The notes beneath the pieces were generated by a model. The model searched no databases, had not been told where the DNA came from, and was given only the letters and a program-made list of their open reading frames with translations. Positions 1 to 6,176 of a stretch of DNA of 13,892 nucleotides are shown here, one piece after another. Every line of letters starts with the position of its first letter. Position 1 is the stretch's first letter. Made by a program: the position numbers and the translations under genes. The stretch is from Candidatus Caldarchaeum sp. (lineage in GTDB: Archaea; Thermoproteota; Nitrososphaeria_A; Caldarchaeales; Caldarchaeaceae), in NCBI GenBank assembly GCA_025054515.1, contig JANWZT010000017.1, positions 1-13,892 on the forward strand. Direction: 5' to 3'.

Positions 1-186
1 TGCCATCTCATAGTCCATCAAAATACCGTGGTCGGTCAGGTCGCCGGTGTGAATCATCACATCCGGCTGAGGGTCGAGGCCGTTGACCAAACGGATACAG
101 CCGTCCAGCATGTCTGGAAGAAACATCCCGTATTTCGAGATATGAGTGTCCGAGATGTGGACAATTCTGAATTCTCTGTCCGGCAT
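1..186 (-). CDS. Calcineurin-like metallophosphoesterase (partial, N-terminal 62 residues)
   Basis: Reading the minus strand from the ATG at 184-186 gives an open frame of 62 codons that runs off the left edge of the window. It starts MPDREFRIVHISDTHIS and continues to VMIHTGDLTDHG. The HISDTH and HTGDLTDHG blocks are the first two metal-binding motifs (D-x-H and G-D) of the calcineurin-like phosphoesterase fold, which uses a di-metal centre to hydrolyse phosphoesters. The substrate cannot be told from this fragment; cyclic-nucleotide, nuclease and protein phosphatase roles all occur in the family. No alternative start exists upstream, because the frame closes at a TAG at 208-210. The gene is divergent from the CoA-binding gene at 271, and a TATA-like sequence about 27 nt upstream fits a leaderless transcript. 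The family call is firm; the specific function is unknown. Confidence 0.85.
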   Translation of the reverse strand, partial: MPDREFRIVHISDTHISKYGMFLPDMLDGCIRLVNGLDPQPDVMIHTGDLTDHGILMDYEMA

Positions 187-204
187 TACGTAATCTGCGG
201 GACA

Positions 205-223
205 AACCTATGATAAATAGGTT
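205..223. promoter_or_regulatory. Inverted repeat and TATA-like element between divergent genes
   Basis: AACCTAT (205-211) and ATAGGTT (217-223) form a perfect 7-bp inverted repeat around a 5-nt spacer. On the minus strand the centre reads CTATTTATC, centred about 27 nt before the metallophosphoesterase ATG, so it is the likely TATA box of that gene. The symmetry may mean a regulator site overlapping the promoter, or may be a by-product of an A/T-rich TATA element. The rightward gene has no equally clear TATA box. Confidence 0.45.
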
Positions 224-270
224 CAAAAATTTGTTAGGGGCGGAAAGTTTTTGATGGGTTATCGGACGAG

Positions 271-687
271 GTGATTCGCGAAATTCTGACGAAGTACAAG
301 AAAATCGCCGTCGTCGGAGCTTCACGGGAGCACACGAAGCCGGCGAACTACGTTCCAAGATTTCTCATGAGGCAAGGATACGAAGTTTTTCCGGTCAATC
401 CGTTCGCGGACGAAATTTTTGGGCAGAAGCCCTACAAGTCGCTGGAAGAAGTTCCGCAGCCCGTGGAAATCGTGGACGTCTTCAGACCCAGCGAAGCCGT
501 TTACGAAGTAGCTGTTGCGGCTGCGAAAATAAGCCCTAAAGTGTTTTGGATGCAGGAGGGAATATATAACAGGGAGGCAGCGGAACTTCTCAAATCAAAG
601 GGTGTGGTCGTCGTCTGGAACAGATGTATGATGAAGGAGCACAACCGTCTATTCCATTCCAAGCCGTTGATACCTCTCGGAAAATAG
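271..687 (+). CDS. CoA-binding domain protein (YccU-like)
   Basis: This is a 138-residue single-domain protein starting at GTG. The start of the domain, IAVVGASREHTKPANYVPRFL followed by GYEVFPVNP, is the nucleotide/CoA-binding Rossmann motif of the CoA_binding_2 (YccU) family. VDVFRPSEAV, VFWMQEGIYN and the terminal CMMKEHNRL are the other conserved blocks. The family resembles the CoA-binding part of succinyl-CoA synthetase alpha and ADP-forming acyl-CoA synthetases, but stands alone; its physiological role is not established. The length is normal for the family. The GTG at 271 is the only start that includes the whole first helix. It lies inside a GAGGTGAT sequence resembling a Shine-Dalgarno, so a leaderless start is more likely than one using that motif. 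No cofactor partner gene is adjacent. Confidence 0.9.
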   Translation: MIREILTKYKKIAVVGASREHTKPANYVPRFLMRQGYEVFPVNPFADEIFGQKPYKSLEEVPQPVEIVDVFRPSEAVYEVAVAAAKISPKVFWMQEGIYNREAAELLKSKGVVVVWNRCMMKEHNRLFHSKPLIPLGK

Positions 688-702
688 CTAACATGCGAAG
701 AG

Positions 703-710
703 CTTAATAC
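703..710 (+). promoter_or_regulatory. TATA box of the radical SAM gene
   Basis: CTTAATAC is centred about 28 nt before the GTG at 735. With an archaeal TATA box near -26/-27, transcription would begin at or next to the start codon, which supports GTG 735 as a leaderless start. Confidence 0.45.
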
Positions 711-734
711 ACCGTCCGACCAAACTACATCAGA

Positions 735-1820
735 GTGGAAGCCAAGACTCTTGGGCGGGAAGCTGTTTTAGCCAGAAGGCTCATTGACGGCAGGATAGTC
801 TGCACCGCATGCGCCAGATACTGCAGGCTACGGGAGGGGCAGATAGGCCTTTGCGGCGTTCGAGGCGTTTTCGGCGGCAACTTGCGGCTGCTTGTTTACG
901 GCAGAGTTATCACGGGCCACGTTGACCCAATCGAAAAGAAGCCCGTAACCCACTACATGCCCGGCACTAAAATCTTCAGCATAGCTACAACCGGCTGTAA
1001 CTGGCTTTGCGCCTACTGCCAGAACTTCGACATCAGCCAGAGGAGAAAGGTCGAAGGAACGGAAGCATCTCCCGAACACGTCGTAGACCTCGCCCTCAGA
1101 TACGGAAGCGACGGCATAGCCTACACATACAACGAGCCCTCCATCTTCATGGAATACGCCCACGACATAGGAATAGTGGCAAAGAGAAAAGGCCTCATCA
1201 ATATCTTCGTAACCAATGGTTTCTGGACTCCTGACGCGGTGTCGATGGCTTCGGAATTCCTCGACTGCGCCACCGTTGACTTCAAAGGAAGCGGCGAAAA
1301 AGAGTTTGTCCAAAAATTCATCGGAATACCCAGTGCCGACCCGGTCTTCGAAACGCTTCTCGAGATGAAAAGACGCACCAAAATCCACATCGAGATAACA
1401 GACCTCATAGTGCCAGAAATCGGCGACAACCTCGAAGCAGCCCGCCACCTATGCCGATGGGTTTACGAAAACCTCGGACCCGAAACTCCCATACATTTCC
1501 TCCGATTTCACCCCGACTATAAGCTCCTCCATCTGCCTTGGACACCTGTCGAAACTTTGGAACAGCACTGTCGGATAGCCAAAGAAATTGGCCTGCTATA
1601 CGTTTATGTCGGCAACGTTCCCGGACATCCGCTTGAAAACACCTACTGCCCGGGATGCGGTGAAATGGTCGTTGAAAGACACGGCTTCGACATCGTAGAA
1701 TGGAAACTCGTCAAAGACAACCGCTGCCCGAAATGCGGATACAGGGTTCACATCGTCGGCAAACCTCCAACACGACGGGTATCTGCATCGCGAAGGTTCA
1801 TCCCCGTGGATTTGGGATAG
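735..1820 (+). CDS. amrS: AmmeMemoRadiSam system radical SAM enzyme
   Basis: This 361-residue protein has the layout of AmrS, the radical SAM member of the AmmeMemoRadiSam group (formerly annotated as a pyruvate formate-lyase activating enzyme homologue). An N-terminal cysteine set, C23-x2-C26-x3-C30 then C40, precedes the SAM/4Fe-4S motif CNWLCAYC (C88, C92, C95). The barrel includes YTYNEPSIFMEYAHD and the SAM-binding region near FVTNGFW. A C-terminal zinc ribbon, CPGC (C305, C308) and CPKC (C331, C334), is characteristic of this subgroup and absent from true PFL activases. The protein is expected to be cytosolic and to reduce SAM to a 5'-deoxyadenosyl radical; the substrate of the system is not settled. 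The usual AMMECR1 and Memo partners are not in this window. The TAG stop at 1818-1820 overlaps the 3' end of the convergent tRNA-Thr. Confidence 0.88.
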   Translation: MEAKTLGREAVLARRLIDGRIVCTACARYCRLREGQIGLCGVRGVFGGNLRLLVYGRVITGHVDPIEKKPVTHYMPGTKIFSIATTGCNWLCAYCQNFDISQRRKVEGTEASPEHVVDLALRYGSDGIAYTYNEPSIFMEYAHDIGIVAKRKGLINIFVTNGFWTPDAVSMASEFLDCATVDFKGSGEKEFVQKFIGIPSADPVFETLLEMKRRTKIHIEITDLIVPEIGDNLEAARHLCRWVYENLGPETPIHFLRFHPDYKLLHLPWTPVETLEQHCRIAKEIGLLYVYVGNVPGHPLENTYCPGCGEMVVERHGFDIVEWKLVKDNRCPKCGYRVHIVGKPPTRRVSASRRFIPVDLG

Positions 1821-1917
1821 CCCTGGCGGGGCTTTGAACCCCGGACTTCGGCGCCCCGAGACTACGAGGCTCTACCGCTTACCAAGCGGTCGCTCCACCA
1901 GGCTGAGCTACCAGGGC
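1819..1917 (-). tRNA. tRNA-Thr(GGT) with a 25-nt intron in the variable loop
   Basis: On the minus strand the gene folds as a cloverleaf: acceptor GCCCTGG (1917-1911) pairs with CCAGGGC (1826-1820), and U73 lies at 1819, as expected for archaeal tRNA-Thr. The D stem is GCTC/GAGC. The anticodon stem ACCGC/GCGGT closes a loop TTGGTAA, giving anticodon GGT. The T arm is CGGGG-TTCAAAG-CCCCG. The region between the anticodon stem and T stem is 30 nt instead of 5. Removing 1847-1871 restores AGGTC, identical to the variable loop of the other tRNA-Thr at 7958, and gives a 74-nt mature tRNA. CCA is not encoded. The TATA element CTATTTAA at 1943-1950 lies about 29 nt upstream. Confidence 0.93.
1847..1871 (-). 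other. Non-canonical tRNA intron (position 45/46) with BHB motif
   Basis: The intron runs 5' to 3' from 1871 to 1847 on the minus strand. Exon 1 nucleotides CGGT pair with GCCG at the intron end (one G-U pair), giving the 4-bp central helix. The bulges are AGA and AAG, and the inner helix GCCTCG/CGGGGC closes a 6-nt loop. Cutting after the second base of each bulge yields the expected AGGTC variable loop. The outer helix is weak, so this is a relaxed form of the motif recognised by the archaeal splicing endonuclease. Confidence 0.8.
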
Positions 1918-1942
1918 CTGATTCTGTCTTGTTCGTGGTTTC

Positions 1943-1950
1943 TTAAATAG
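1943..1950 (-). promoter_or_regulatory. TATA box of tRNA-Thr(GGT)
   Basis: Minus-strand CTATTTAA is centred about 29 nt upstream of the tRNA 5' end at 1917. It sits just after the stop codon of the upstream FAD oxidoreductase gene on the same strand, which suggests that the tRNA has its own promoter. Confidence 0.55.
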
Positions 1951-1955
1951 GTCTC

Positions 1956-3134
1956 CTATGAAATGACGCCGTACCGGTAGGTTTTTTCGGCGAGTTTCTT
2001 TTCCACGAACCTTTTTTCGTCGAGGAAGGACGGTTCTATGATGTGTTGTTTTTTGCCGAGGATGATGTTGGAGGAGTGCATGCCTATGGCTGGAGCCAGT
2101 TTGAACCCATGTCCGCTCATTCCAACGGCGTTGAAGAGGTTTTCATAATGCCTCGAAAAACCGACCACCGGAAGCCAGTCGGGCGTTACGTCGTAAAGCC
2201 CAACCCATCCGCCGGCGAACTCGGCTTTGGCAAAGTCGGGGAACCTGTTTGAAACCGCGTCGCCGTACCTGCCCGCGGTGTCGATGCCGACTTTTTCTTC
2301 GAGGTTGAAGGCCGACGGGGTTTTCCCTGGATTTTCGGTGTCGGGATTTATGCTGCCCATGTAGGTGTGGTGGTCTGCGAAAGGCCGCATGTAAAAGTTG
2401 TTTGGAAGGTCGCCGACGACGGGATGAAGCCCCCGCAGATTTTCGGGCCTTTTCCAAACAACGATTTCCTCCTTCATGATGGCGACTGGAACCTCTGCAC
2501 CCAACATTGCGAGAAAATCGTTACACCAAACACCCGTGGCGTTGACTACGACATCGGCCTCAAAATATCCCGAAGAGGTTTCCAACCTTTCAACTCTTCT
2601 GCCATCTGCTTTAACCGATTTGACTTCACATTTTTCAAACAATTTCGCACCGTTGGTCACGGCGGCCGACGAAAAAGTCTGCGCCGTGGCTACTGGGTCG
2701 GCGTAGCCTGATTCGGGTTCGTAGGCGGCCGCCGCCATCCCGGTTGAGGACACATAGGGGAGAATCTGGCGAACCTCATCGGGTTGAAGGATTCTGCTGT
2801 TTACTCCCACGCTTCTCTGCATATCCACGTTCTTCCTCAGACCATCATAATCCTCTGGCCCGACGAACATCATAAACCCAACGGCTGTGAAACCCGAAGG
2901 CCCTCCAACCAGCTTTTCCATGTCTTTGAGAACACGCCAGCTTTCAAGCGCCATTTTTGTAATCTCGGGAGTGCTGTAGTGAAGGCGGACGACGGCGGTC
3001 GACCTGCCGGTCTGACCCCATCCAACCCAGTTCCTTTCCAACAGAGCGACCCTGCCAGCGCCGTTGGCTGAAAGATAATACGCTATACTTGTTCCCGTCG
3101 AGCCTCCGCCGACGACAACCACGTCGAAACGCAT
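1956..3134 (-). CDS. FAD-dependent oxidoreductase, DAO/sarcosine oxidase beta-like
   Basis: This is a 392-residue flavoprotein of the DAO superfamily (glycine, sarcosine and D-amino acid oxidases and dehydrogenases). Residues 4-20, DVVVVGGGSTGTSIAYY, form the FAD-binding Rossmann motif G9-x-G11-x2-G14, followed by LLER where a glutamate binds the ribose. GQTGRSTAVVRLHY near residue 40 matches the flavin-contacting loop of the sarcosine oxidase beta group. VVNATGVWCNDF and the C-terminal GWVGLYDVTPDWLPVVG, then GMSGHGFKLAPAIG, are the remaining conserved blocks. It likely oxidises an amine or N-methyl amino acid in the cytosol; the substrate and electron acceptor cannot be read from sequence. 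No SoxA, SoxD or SoxG partners are adjacent, so it may act alone. ATG 3134 starts directly at the FAD motif. Confidence 0.88.
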   Translation of the reverse strand: MRFDVVVVGGGSTGTSIAYYLSANGAGRVALLERNWVGWGQTGRSTAVVRLHYSTPEITKMALESWRVLKDMEKLVGGPSGFTAVGFMMFVGPEDYDGLRKNVDMQRSVGVNSRILQPDEVRQILPYVSSTGMAAAAYEPESGYADPVATAQTFSSAAVTNGAKLFEKCEVKSVKADGRRVERLETSSGYFEADVVVNATGVWCNDFLAMLGAEVPVAIMKEEIVVWKRPENLRGLHPVVGDLPNNFYMRPFADHHTYMGSINPDTENPGKTPSAFNLEEKVGIDTAGRYGDAVSNRFPDFAKAEFAGGWVGLYDVTPDWLPVVGFSRHYENLFNAVGMSGHGFKLAPAIGMHSSNIILGKKQHIIEPSFLDEKRFVEKKLAEKTYRYGVIS

Positions 3135-3154
3135 GCAGGAAACCAGCTATCCCT

Positions 3155-3172
3155 TCTAATTACCTTAAAAAG
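3155..3172. promoter_or_regulatory. Divergent promoter region with two TATA-like elements
   Basis: For the leftward FAD oxidoreductase, TAATTA (3157-3162) lies about 26 nt before ATG 3134. For the rightward small gene, CTTAAAAAG (3164-3172) lies about 30 nt before ATG 3198. Both fit leaderless starts. The 63-nt spacer holds nothing else recognisable. Confidence 0.45.
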
Positions 3173-3197
3173 CAACCACGGATGGTTGCTTCCGAAA

Positions 3198-3521
3198 ATG
3201 CCCACGTACACTTACGAAGCGGTCCTCGTCCCGCCCGAGGCCGCTGAAAAAGCTCGACAACGCCAGAAGGCCGTACGCATCAGCTACTGGAAGATGTTCG
3301 GGGACGAACCGCCGGGTTGGCTTGTCGGAACAGGTTACTTGGACGGAAACAGGTTCATTCTCGAAGAAGAGTTCATCACACGCGAAATCGTCGTCAAAAC
3401 CCAGACATTCGGATTCATCGCCTTCCAAAAACCCATGCAGGGAGACATCGTCGACAGGGGCTGGATACTTACCTTCTGCGAAAAAATCGAATACGACGGA
3501 AGACGATGTGTAATTTCGTAA
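3198..3521 (+). CDS. Uncharacterised 107-residue protein
   Basis: I do not recognise this family. The frame could open at a TTG at 3186, but ATG 3198 is preferred because a TATA-like element sits about 30 nt upstream of it. The protein begins MPTYTYEAVLVPPEAAEKA. It is soluble and mixed alpha/beta, with a central GWLVGTGYLDGNRFILEEEF segment and a strand-rich second half that includes QKPMQGDIVDRGWILTFCEK. There is no signal peptide, membrane segment or obvious catalytic motif. Codon use is like its neighbours and the frame is clean, so it is probably a real gene. It is transcribed away from the FAD oxidoreductase and followed after 46 nt by the lipoyl gene, which has its own strong TATA box. 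Confidence 0.65.
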   Translation: MPTYTYEAVLVPPEAAEKARQRQKAVRISYWKMFGDEPPGWLVGTGYLDGNRFILEEEFITREIVVKTQTFGFIAFQKPMQGDIVDRGWILTFCEKIEYDGRRCVIS

Positions 3522-3529
3522 CCAAAAAT

Positions 3530-3539
3530 CTATATATAG
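3530..3539 (+). promoter_or_regulatory. Strong TATA box of the lipoyl-domain gene
   Basis: The self-complementary sequence CTATATATAG is the best TATA match in the window. It is centred about 34 nt before ATG 3568, which predicts a start of transcription near 3561 and a leader of only a few bases. Confidence 0.6.
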
Positions 3540-3567
3540 GAATCAACAGCCGACACCGTCAGCCGCT

Positions 3568-3813
3568 ATGACTGAAGTTGTTGAATTCATCTTTCCAAGA
3601 ATTGATGTAGCGATGGATTCTGGCAAGATTCTCGAATGGAGGAAGAAGGAGGGGGATGATATAAAACGGGGTGAGGTTGTGGTTGTGGTCGAGACCGAGA
3701 AGGCCGCGGTCGAAATTCCTTCGGAAGTGGATGGAAAGCTGTTGAAAATTCTGCGGAAAGAAGGCGAAGAGGTCAAGGTGGGCGAAGTTATCGCGGAAAT
3801 GCAGAAGAGATGA
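3568..3813 (+). CDS. Stand-alone lipoyl-domain protein (E2-type lipoyl carrier)
   Basis: The 81 residues form one complete biotinyl/lipoyl domain and nothing more. The modification site is the lysine in ETEKA (K45), at the expected hairpin turn, and a second half with PSEVDGKLLKI and VKVGEVIAEM completes the barrel. The preceding E-T-E matches lipoyl domains of 2-oxoacid dehydrogenase E2 proteins better than the M-K-M of biotin carriers. Normal E2 proteins continue into a peripheral-subunit-binding domain and a catalytic acyltransferase; both are missing, and the stop codon is clean. The gene converges on E1-beta with no intergenic base (TGA 3811-3813 next to the facing stop at 3814-3816). 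It is the likely swinging-arm carrier for the adjacent E1, although a GcvH-like or separate role is possible. Confidence 0.85.
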   Translation: MTEVVEFIFPRIDVAMDSGKILEWRKKEGDDIKRGEVVVVVETEKAAVEIPSEVDGKLLKILRKEGEEVKVGEVIAEMQKR

Positions 3814-4812
3814 CTATTTCACAAGTTTTTTCACGGCGTCGACGATTTTTTCCGCCGAAACCATGTACTGTTTCTCGAGAGGCTGTGACTGAGGGGCGGG
3901 CATCGGCGGCGAATTAACGCGGATGATGGGGCCTTCCAGCGCATCTAATGCATATTCGGCGACGTAGGCCGCTACTTCGGCGGAAATTCCGCCCGTCTTG
4001 ACGCTGTCTTCCGCTATGACGAGCCGGTTCGTTTTCCGCACCGACTGAACGACCGTCTCATAGTCCATGGGTTGGATGGTTCGGAGGTCGACGACTTCGG
4101 CGTTGATTCCCTCTTGTTCAAGTGTTTTGGATGCGGCGATTGCTTCGGAAACTGTTCGAGAAACGGCCACGACCGTTACGTCGTCTCCTCTTCTCTTGAC
4201 ATCTGCTTTCCCGAGCGGAATCAAATATTCTTCCTGCGGCACGGCCCCCTTGTAGCCGTAGTAGTTTTTGTTAACGTAGAGCGCTCCTGATTCGATGAAG
4301 AGAACGGGGTCGTCGTCGCGGATGGCTGATTTGAGAAGGCCCTTCGCGTCGTATGGTGTGGATGGGAGGACGATTTTGAGTCCCGGTGCTTGAAGAAAGC
4401 TTGCGGCGAAAAACTGTGTGTGCTGACTGCCGTAGGACCTGCCGAGGCTGTATTGGGTTCTTATCACGAGGGGAAGCTTTAATTGGCCGCCGGAGGTGAA
4501 CCGTATTTTCGAAGCATGTGTGACGATTTGGTCGAAAGCGATTCCGGCGAAGTCGAAGAACATGATTTCGGCGACAGGCCGGAGGCCGTTGAGCGCCGCC
4601 CCGATGGCCGCACCAACGATGGCTATCTCTGATATCGGTGTGTCCATCACCCGCGAAGGCCCAAACTCCTTGAGAAGGTCTTTCGTTACCTTGTACACTC
4701 CGCCCGACAAAGCAACTTCTTCGCCGAAAACGACCACCGAACCATCCCGTCGCATCTCCTCCTTCAAAGCTTCATTCAAAGCTTCCACATAGGTCAGCTC
4801 ACGCACAGACAC
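3814..4812 (-). CDS. 2-oxoacid (pyruvate/acetoin-type) dehydrogenase E1 component, beta subunit
   Basis: This 332-residue protein spans the whole family length of E1-beta (transketolase pyrimidine domain plus transketolase C-terminal domain). Recognisable blocks are the N-terminal LTYVEALNEAL, VVFGEEVALSGGVYKVT with the glutamate that activates thiamine diphosphate, DTPISEIAIVGAAIGAALNG, RPVAEIMFFDF, and the C-terminal EVVDLRTIQPMDYETVVQSV with VIAEDSVKTGG. E1 is a cytosolic alpha2beta2 enzyme that decarboxylates a 2-oxoacid (or cleaves acetoin) and transfers the product to lipoyl-E2. The start is a GTG at 4810-4812, 6 nt after the E1-alpha stop at 4819-4821; a GGAGG lies about 12 nt upstream, and GTG 4806 is an alternative. 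The two subunits are clearly co-transcribed. Confidence 0.92.
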   Translation of the reverse strand: MSVRELTYVEALNEALKEEMRRDGSVVVFGEEVALSGGVYKVTKDLLKEFGPSRVMDTPISEIAIVGAAIGAALNGLRPVAEIMFFDFAGIAFDQIVTHASKIRFTSGGQLKLPLVIRTQYSLGRSYGSQHTQFFAASFLQAPGLKIVLPSTPYDAKGLLKSAIRDDDPVLFIESGALYVNKNYYGYKGAVPQEEYLIPLGKADVKRRGDDVTVVAVSRTVSEAIAASKTLEQEGINAEVVDLRTIQPMDYETVVQSVRKTNRLVIAEDSVKTGGISAEVAAYVAEYALDALEGPIIRVNSPPMPAPQSQPLEKQYMVSAEKIVDAVKKLVK

Positions 4813-4818
4813 CCGGCA

Positions 4819-5811
4819 TCACGCCTCCGAAGAGTAAACGTATTTCTGCAACGACGCAAAGTCAGCGACCGGAGAGTTAAGCACCTCATCGGCGACCTTG
4901 TCCAGTTCTTGAGCGATTTCCTGTTCCATAATTTTTCTGCTCTCTTCGGTGATTAGGCCGTCTTGCTTAAGACGGTTGAACAGGAGCTCTATTGGGTCGC
5001 GTGCCAACCATTCATCGAGTTCTTCGCGGGGCCTGTACCATGTTCCAAGGTCGTATCCGCCATGGCCCTTCTGCCGATAGGTTAAACATTCCAAAAAAGC
5101 CGGCCCTCCTCCTTCACGGATGTGGTTAGTGGCTTCAAGCGTTCTGTGATAAACTTCGACAACGTCGTTTCCGTTAACCCTGAAGGCCTTGATCCCATAA
5201 CACGAGGCCCTAGATGCTATGGATTCTCCGGCAAAAACCCTGGAGAAAGCCGTCGTCATAGCGTAGAGGTTGTTTTCGCAGACGAAGAGGACGGGTAGGC
5301 TCCATACGGACGCGAGGTTGAGTGCTTCGTGGAAGGCTCCTGTGTTGACCGCTCCATCGCCGAAGAAGGCTACAGCGATATTCCTGCTGTTGCGGTTTTT
5401 AAACCCCAGAGCGACCCCCACCGCTATAGGGATGCCGCTTCCAACGATCGCTGTCGCGAATAGAATTTTCTTTTCAACGCTGATGGGCGCATGCATCGAA
5501 CCGCCGAGGCCTTTGCAGGTGCCGACAGCCCTTCCCAATATCTCGCCAAGGACAGCCTTCATCGGAACGCCTCGCGCGATCCCGTGTCCGTGTCCTCTGT
5601 ATGTTGAAATTATGATGTCGTCTCGGTCGAGGGCTTCTATCACTCCAACAGCAACGGCCTCTTGACCGATGTAAAGATGCGTGGGGCCAGCGATTTTTCC
5701 TTCACGGTAAAGCCTTTCAACCTTCTCCTCGAACATCCTCAACTCCAGCATCTTTCGGAAAAACTGAAGGAGTTTCTCGCCACTCAGGGCGTATCCTACT
5801 TCAGTCTTCAT
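4819..5811 (-). CDS. 2-oxoacid (pyruvate/acetoin-type) dehydrogenase E1 component, alpha subunit
   Basis: This 330-residue protein carries the thiamine diphosphate motif GDGAVNTGAFHEALNLAS (about residues 151-168), closing at CENN, plus the N-terminal MLELRMFEEKVERLY and THLYIGQEAVAVG blocks. STYRGHGHGIARG provides the conserved histidines. The region after TYRQKGHGGYDLGTWYRPREEL replaces the GHS-x-DP-x-x-YR loop of classic pyruvate E1-alpha, resembling acetoin-type and other archaeal E1 proteins, so the true substrate (pyruvate, branched-chain 2-oxoacid or acetoin) is open. The frame also has a GTG two codons upstream (5817). ATG 5811 is preferred because the TATA box ACTTTAAATG (5834-5843) is centred about 27 nt before it. 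First gene of the E1 operon. Confidence 0.92.
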   Translation of the reverse strand: MKTEVGYALSGEKLLQFFRKMLELRMFEEKVERLYREGKIAGPTHLYIGQEAVAVGVIEALDRDDIIISTYRGHGHGIARGVPMKAVLGEILGRAVGTCKGLGGSMHAPISVEKKILFATAIVGSGIPIAVGVALGFKNRNSRNIAVAFFGDGAVNTGAFHEALNLASVWSLPVLFVCENNLYAMTTAFSRVFAGESIASRASCYGIKAFRVNGNDVVEVYHRTLEATNHIREGGGPAFLECLTYRQKGHGGYDLGTWYRPREELDEWLARDPIELLFNRLKQDGLITEESRKIMEQEIAQELDKVADEVLNSPVADFASLQKYVYSSEA

Positions 5812-5833
5812 GTTCACGCAAGATATGCTGAAT

Positions 5834-5843
5834 CATTTAAAGT
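5834..5843 (-). promoter_or_regulatory. TATA box of the E1 operon
   Basis: Minus-strand ACTTTAAATG lies about 27 nt before ATG 5811 and touches the stop codon (5843-5845) of the upstream small gene. The E1 genes therefore probably have their own promoter rather than depending on read-through. Confidence 0.5.
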
Positions 5844-6109
5844 TAGTAGACGTCGCCGTGTTGCCTTATTTTTTCGTCTTCGTAGGGCGCGATTCTCCTA
5901 CGGTAGAGTTCGTGCGATACGGCTGACAAGACTCCCAACGCTCTGTTGTAGTTGAAGTAACTCGGTGAATAGAGGCCGGCTATCAACCGGGTAATCACGT
6001 AGTTCAGCTTTCCGTCAAGCTTCTCAACAGGTCCTTCGCTTAGCTTAGCAATCAGAGCCGCAACCAACGGCTCCAGTTCTTTCCTTTCATCACGAGGAAT
6101 GTAGGGCAT
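5843..6109 (-). CDS. Small conserved protein, DUF6899-like
   Basis: The 88-residue sequence begins MPYIPRDERKELEPLVAAL, has a central GKLNYVITRLIAGLY and ends RRRIAPYEDEKIRQHGDVY. The MPYI-x-x-x-x-R start, GxLNYVITR middle and APYEDEKIxxxGDVY ending match a small family of unknown function (DUF6899, from memory) seen in bacteria, archaea and phages. It is mostly helical, with no signal peptide or membrane segment. The family's function is not known. It is divergent from the GYD gene; a TATA-like CTTATTAT (6131-6138, minus strand) sits 26 nt before its ATG. It is followed on the same strand by the E1 operon with 31 nt between them. Confidence 0.75.
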   Translation of the reverse strand: MPYIPRDERKELEPLVAALIAKLSEGPVEKLDGKLNYVITRLIAGLYSPSYFNYNRALGVLSAVSHELYRRRIAPYEDEKIRQHGDVY

Positions 6110-6130
6110 GTAAAGAATGAAAGGGACAAG

Positions 6131-6150
6131 ATAATAAGCCTAAAAAACAT
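6131..6150. promoter_or_regulatory. Divergent promoter pair for the DUF6899-like and GYD genes
   Basis: Minus-strand CTTATTAT (6131-6138) precedes the leftward ATG 6109 by about 26 nt. Plus-strand CTAAAAAACAT (6140-6150) precedes the rightward ATG 6177 by about 30 nt. Both match leaderless archaeal spacing. The two elements sit side by side in a 67-nt gap. Confidence 0.45.
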
Positions 6151-6176
6151 AAGTACCTCCGTCGCCATCTTCTTTC

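Noticed and set aside
263..280. GAGGTGAT as the Shine-Dalgarno of the CoA-binding gene
   Set aside because: It overlaps the GTG start itself, and there is no ATG, GTG or TTG at the right distance downstream in frame; a leaderless GTG is simpler.
8..358. 116-codon minus-strand frame spanning the metallophosphoesterase and CoA-binding starts
   Set aside because: It crosses two divergent genes in a different frame, is arginine/serine/proline-rich and lacks any motif; the true minus-strand gene is the HISDTH frame ending at 186.
828..1448. 206-codon open frame on the minus strand inside the radical SAM gene
   Set aside because: It is antisense to a strongly conserved gene, its translation has no recognisable domain, and the residue mix is what reversed codons of that gene would give.
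1842..1873. Long variable arm (type II tRNA) as an explanation for the 99-nt tRNA-Thr gene
   Set aside because: The anticodon GGT and U73 are Thr, which has a short variable loop; a BHB-based intron restores the exact variable loop of the sister tRNA.
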